From Dietzia sp. JS16-p6b (lineage in GTDB: Bacteria; Actinomycetota; Actinomycetes; Mycobacteriales; Mycobacteriaceae): 64,000 nucleotides of DNA. Positions within the stretch are counted from its first letter, which is position 1; each line of letters starts with the position of its first letter. This document shows, one piece after another, positions 61,362 to 64,000 of the stretch. The stretch is taken from positions 3,382,001-3,446,000 of the forward strand of contig NZ_CP024869.1 in the NCBI RefSeq assembly GCF_003052165.1, given 5' to 3'. A program made the position numbers and the translations under genes. The notes under the pieces were generated by a model. It was not told the DNA's origin. It searched no databases and worked only from the letters and a program-made list of their open reading frames with translations.

Positions 61362-62561
61362 GTGACCCACAGCCGCTCCTCGTCCGCAGGCCCCCTCCGG
61401 ATCCGGTCGATCCCCGCCGGCCACGACTACGTGCGTCACGCCCTCGGCCCCGTCACCGAGCGGGGGGATGTCGCGGTGCTCGCCGATCCCCTGCTCGATC
61501 CGGCCGAGCCGTCGCGGTGGTGGCCGCACCCCGCGCTCGAGGCCGCTGATCGTCCCGAGGTGCTGGACGGCACCGACCTCGTCCACGTGCACTTCGGTTA
61601 CGAGCACCGGAGCCCGGCACAGGTCGCGGAGTTCGTCGTCGCGGTCCGGACACGAGGGATGCCGTTGGTGGTGACCGTGCACGACCTGACCAATCCCCAC
61701 GAGCCCGACCCGGCCATGCATCTCGAACGCACCGGGATCCTGGTGCGGGGGGCGGACGCGGTCATCACCCTGACCGCGGGTGCGGCGGATGAGATACGGC
61801 GGAGGTGGGGCGTGGGCTCCCGGGTCATCCCCCATCCCCGGCTCATGCCGGTCGGGGTCACCGAGCCGCACCGCCTGGGCCGTCTCGGGAACGCCGGACA
61901 CGCTGGGCCGCCCGCGCAGGACGAGCGCCCCGCCGAGCCGCCCTTCGCACAGCCATCCGGCCGGCGGACCGTGGGTGTGGCGCTGGGCTCGCTGAGGGCC
62001 GGGGTCGCCGCCGAGGGCCTGCTGCCGCGTCTGGCGGACGCACTGCCCTCCGAGACCGACCTGGTGGTGATGGTGCGCTCCGACGCCCTCGCCGGCGCCC
62101 GCGCTCCCGGCCACACCCGCCCTGGGGCGGCGCACGCTCTCGATACACTGGCCGACCTCCCGGACGTCGAGGTCCGCCCCCACGACCTCCTGACCGACGA
62201 CGAGCTCTGCCGGGCCCTGTCCGGGTTCGACGCCCTCGTCCTACCCCACCGCCACGGGACGCATTCCGGATGGCTGGAGTTGTGCCGGGATCTGGGCCTG
62301 CCACCGGTCATCCCGGACGTCGGCTACCTGATCGAGCAGTGGGGTCACCCGGCGGCCTCCTACGACCCCACAGAACCGACCGTCGACGAACTGCGCCGGG
62401 CGCTCGCCGGTGCCCTGAACGCCCCGCCGGTCCCCGTTCGCGCGGCCGCGGCCGAGGACGGCGCGGTCGCCGCGGCCCATGCCGAGCTCTACCGCACGGC
62501 CCTCGCGGCCGTCGCCTCTCGTCGCGGGGTCGGTTCCGATCACGTTTCCCCAGGAGACTGA
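61362..62561 (+). CDS. Glycosyltransferase, GT-B type
   Basis: 399 residues from a GTG. VHVHFGYEHRSPAQVAEFV, VVTVHDLTNPHEPD, DAVITLTAGAADEIRRRWGV and ALVLPHRHGTHSGWLELCRD resemble GT4-like enzymes. The middle has a Pro/Gln/Arg-rich loop (about 195-240). It is divergent from the WcbI gene, so the cluster has a two-way promoter in a 61-base gap. Confidence 0.78.
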   Translation: MTHSRSSSAGPLRIRSIPAGHDYVRHALGPVTERGDVAVLADPLLDPAEPSRWWPHPALEAADRPEVLDGTDLVHVHFGYEHRSPAQVAEFVVAVRTRGMPLVVTVHDLTNPHEPDPAMHLERTGILVRGADAVITLTAGAADEIRRRWGVGSRVIPHPRLMPVGVTEPHRLGRLGNAGHAGPPAQDERPAEPPFAQPSGRRTVGVALGSLRAGVAAEGLLPRLADALPSETDLVVMVRSDALAGARAPGHTRPGAAHALDTLADLPDVEVRPHDLLTDDELCRALSGFDALVLPHRHGTHSGWLELCRDLGLPPVIPDVGYLIEQWGHPAASYDPTEPTVDELRRALAGALNAPPVPVRAAAAEDGAVAAAHAELYRTALAAVASRRGVGSDHVSPGD

Positions 62562-62731
62562 TCCGGATTCCGCACGTCTGCGACCACTCGCCGAAAGCGG
62601 TGGGCGGGCAGGAGCGGGCCGGGGGCCCAGAGCTCCTGGGCGAACGCCTGGTTCGTCGTGATCCGCTTGGCCACCGCGCGCAGCCTCGTGAGGTCGACCG
62701 CGTGGTCGCCGCCGCGCCGTCCCCCGCCCAC
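62540..62731 (-). CDS. Small hypothetical ORF opposite the glycosyltransferase end
   Basis: 63 residues from a GTG. The part RLRAVAKRITTNQAFAQELW onwards looks like a normal helical protein, unlike the random arginine-rich antisense frames around it. It overlaps the 3' end of the glycosyltransferase by 22 bases. A TATAGG box on the minus strand lies just before the GTG, giving a near-leaderless start. No family recognised. Confidence 0.35.
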   Translation of the reverse strand: MGGGRRGGDHAVDLTRLRAVAKRITTNQAFAQELWAPGPLLPAHRFRRVVADVRNPDQSPGET

Positions 62732-62736
62732 GGTCC

Positions 62737-62742
62737 TATACT
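62737..62742 (+). promoter_or_regulatory. -10 element TATACT for a leaderless message
   Basis: TATACT ends 6 bases before the ATG at 62749, so the transcript would start at the ATG. The complement supplies TATAGG for the minus-strand small ORF, so one AT-rich patch may serve both directions. Confidence 0.5.
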
Positions 62743-62748
62743 CGCCGG

Positions 62749-62967
62749 ATGCGCCTGTGGAGCATCCATCCCGACCTGCCCGACCGCGCCGCGCTGGTCG
62801 CCGGATGGCGTGAGGGGCTCCTGGCCCAGAAGGGACTCGGCGGGCACCCCGGGAGCTATCACGGTCACCCACCGTCGGGACGCTTCCGCACGGTGCCTCA
62901 CTCGGCGTTCGATCTCGTCCCGGGTCCGCTCGCGGCCGGCCGGCGCTTATCCCACCCGGAGGCCTGA
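62749..62967 (+). pseudogene. Truncated pyrimidine-dimer DNA glycosylase-like ORF
   Basis: 72 residues. MRLWSIHPDLPDRAALVAGW and REGLLAQKGLGG, then HPPSGRFR, match the start of the pyrimidine-dimer glycosylase (Pyr_excise, endonuclease V-like) family, including the N-terminal segment near the catalytic terminus. The family is longer (about 130 or more), and the C-terminal half is replaced by unrelated residues ending RRLSHPEA. It may be a decayed gene or a short functional form. The stop is 3 bases before the GTG of the hydrolase. Confidence 0.55.
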
Positions 62968-62970
62968 TCC

Positions 62971-64000
62971 GTGCTGCCGTTGCTGCTCGCCCCACCCGCC
63001 CTGTCCACGGCCCTGGCGCTGCGCCCGGTGCGCGCCCCCTTCCCCGCCGCGGCGGCGGGGTGGGCGATGGGCCTGCCTGCGCTGGAAATGCCGCTCCATG
63101 TGGGAGCGGGGGTCGCGGCGGTGACGGCCGCGCGTCTGGCCCGCCGCCCGGTCACCGGAACCGACCTCGCGGGCGCGGGGTTGGCGGCCCTGACCTGCGC
63201 CGGGCTGGCGGTGGTCCAGACCAGGCAGCTCGCCGCGGGCCGCGCCCTGGAGCGGGCGTTCGACGAGTCCGCGCGGGAGGACGCCGACCCCACCACGTCC
63301 TCAGCCCGGCGCCGCACGCCGTGGCGGAAGGTGCTCCTCCAACCGTGGCCCCGCCGACCGCGCGGCGTCGAGGCCCGTACCCGCCTCGCCTACGGGCCCG
63401 ACGCCCGCGCCACCCGATTCGACCTGTACACCGGAAAGGGCGGCGGTCGCGTCAGGGGCGTGCTGATCCACATCCACGGCGGGCACTTCCGCGCGGGCGG
63501 TCCGAGCCGTGAGTCGCGGGCCATGCTCTTCGACCACGCGCTCCGCGGATGGGCCGCCATCAGCACGACTTATCACCTCTCCCCCACACCGGAGGCGGGG
63601 TTCCCACAGCACCTTGTGGACATCAAGAGCCTGATCCGCTGGGTCCGCACGGAGGGCCCGCTGTACGGCATCCCGGCGGGCGCCCCGATCGTGGTGGCGG
63701 GCAGCTCGGCCGGCGCGCACATCGCCATGATGACCGCGCTGACCGCCGGTGACCCGAGGTTCCAGCCCGGATTCGAGGACCTCGACACGACGCTGGCCGG
63801 CGCGATCGGGCTCTACGGCTACTACGGCCGCCTGGGCGCGGAGACCAAGGACGTCTCCGATCCGGTCCGCCACCCCGCGGAGGGTGCGCCCCCGGTCGCG
63901 ATCATCCACGGGACTGACGACATGTACACCCCGGTCAGGGGCTCACGCAGGCTGGTGCGTCACCTGCGGGGCGGGTCGTCGAACCCGGTGGTCTACGCCG
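62971..64000 (+). CDS. Alpha/beta hydrolase (HSL-type esterase), 3'-truncated
   Basis: The frame runs open to the end of the window (343 codons seen). GTG start with GGAGG 8 bases upstream. About residues 1-90 are hydrophobic (LLLAPPALSTALALRP; AALTCAGLAVVQ), suggesting a membrane anchor. IHIHGGHF is the oxyanion HGG motif, AGSSAGAH the GxSxG nucleophile elbow, and IIHGTDDMYTP the acid region. The histidine lies past the window end or nearby. Substrate unknown; it may be in one transcript with the short ORF before it. Confidence 0.85.
   Translation, partial: MLPLLLAPPALSTALALRPVRAPFPAAAAGWAMGLPALEMPLHVGAGVAAVTAARLARRPVTGTDLAGAGLAALTCAGLAVVQTRQLAAGRALERAFDESAREDADPTTSSARRRTPWRKVLLQPWPRRPRGVEARTRLAYGPDARATRFDLYTGKGGGRVRGVLIHIHGGHFRAGGPSRESRAMLFDHALRGWAAISTTYHLSPTPEAGFPQHLVDIKSLIRWVRTEGPLYGIPAGAPIVVAGSSAGAHIAMMTALTAGDPRFQPGFEDLDTTLAGAIGLYGYYGRLGAETKDVSDPVRHPAEGAPPVAIIHGTDDMYTPVRGSRRLVRHLRGGSSNPVVYA

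Noticed and set aside
62308-62901. 198-codon minus-strand frame across the glycosyltransferase end
   Set aside because: Most of it is arginine/proline-rich antisense sequence; only a different frame at 62540-62731 looks protein-like.

Overview
This is high-GC actinobacterial DNA. The gene content (WhiB, MmpL-type RND transporter, AidB-like acyl-CoA dehydrogenase, FadD-type ligase, DesA3-like desaturase, a likely F420-dependent oxidoreductase, secretory lipase, many GTG starts and 4-nt stop/start overlaps) points to the Mycobacteriales, in the Dietzia/Gordonia/Rhodococcus area. The genus is a guess from gene content. I see no tRNA, rRNA, CRISPR array, transposase or phage gene, so this looks like ordinary chromosome.

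Layout. 1-8.7 kb: 5'-truncated DEAD-box helicase, thioesterase, acyl desaturase, luciferase-like oxidoreductase, thiamine salvage pair thiM-thiE, VOC protein, an ECF41 sigma factor with its AhpD-like partner and a near-perfect ECF41 promoter, and a DUF1707 protein. 8.7-17 kb: MFS carrier, D-aminoacylase-like amidohydrolase, a TMEM164-like membrane protein, PPOX protein, second AhpD-like protein, DoxX fusion, SDR and a DapB-like dehydrogenase. 17-21 kb: copper module csoR-copZ-copA-sodC with a CsoR operator. 21-29 kb: orphan LuxR-type regulator divergent from whiB, a TAT-exported metallophosphoesterase coupled to a lipoprotein and a membrane protein, secretory lipase, and a MarR-MFS-lysoplasmalogenase operon. 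29-37 kb: lipid genes (alpha/beta hydrolase, thioesterase, AidB-like dehydrogenase, P450, acyl-CoA ligase, carboxymuconolactone decarboxylase).

37-41 kb: cobalamin riboswitch followed by btuF-btuC-btuD and a coupled PhnP-like metallo-beta-lactamase protein. 41-44 kb: TetR plus MmpL transporter. 44-47.4 kb: a sulfide/persulfide detoxification cluster (CstB-like persulfide dioxygenase-rhodanese, rhodanese, TauE exporter) behind a CsoR/CstR-type operator. 47.4-54.8 kb: DUF421 protein, TAT-signal protein overlapping a GMC oxidoreductase, Ntn amide hydrolase, and a PF04392-type ABC importer. 54.9-62.6 kb: a tightly overlapping cluster of glycosyltransferases with a WcbI-type protein and one divergent glycosyltransferase, with no sugar-nucleotide genes. 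The end holds a truncated pyrimidine-dimer-glycosylase-like ORF and a 3'-truncated alpha/beta hydrolase.

The most interesting units are the glycosyltransferase/WcbI cluster (unknown glycan), the B12-riboswitch operon with its extra hydrolase, the persulfide cluster whose operator has no CstR gene beside it, and the GMC oxidoreductase that probably travels with a TAT partner.
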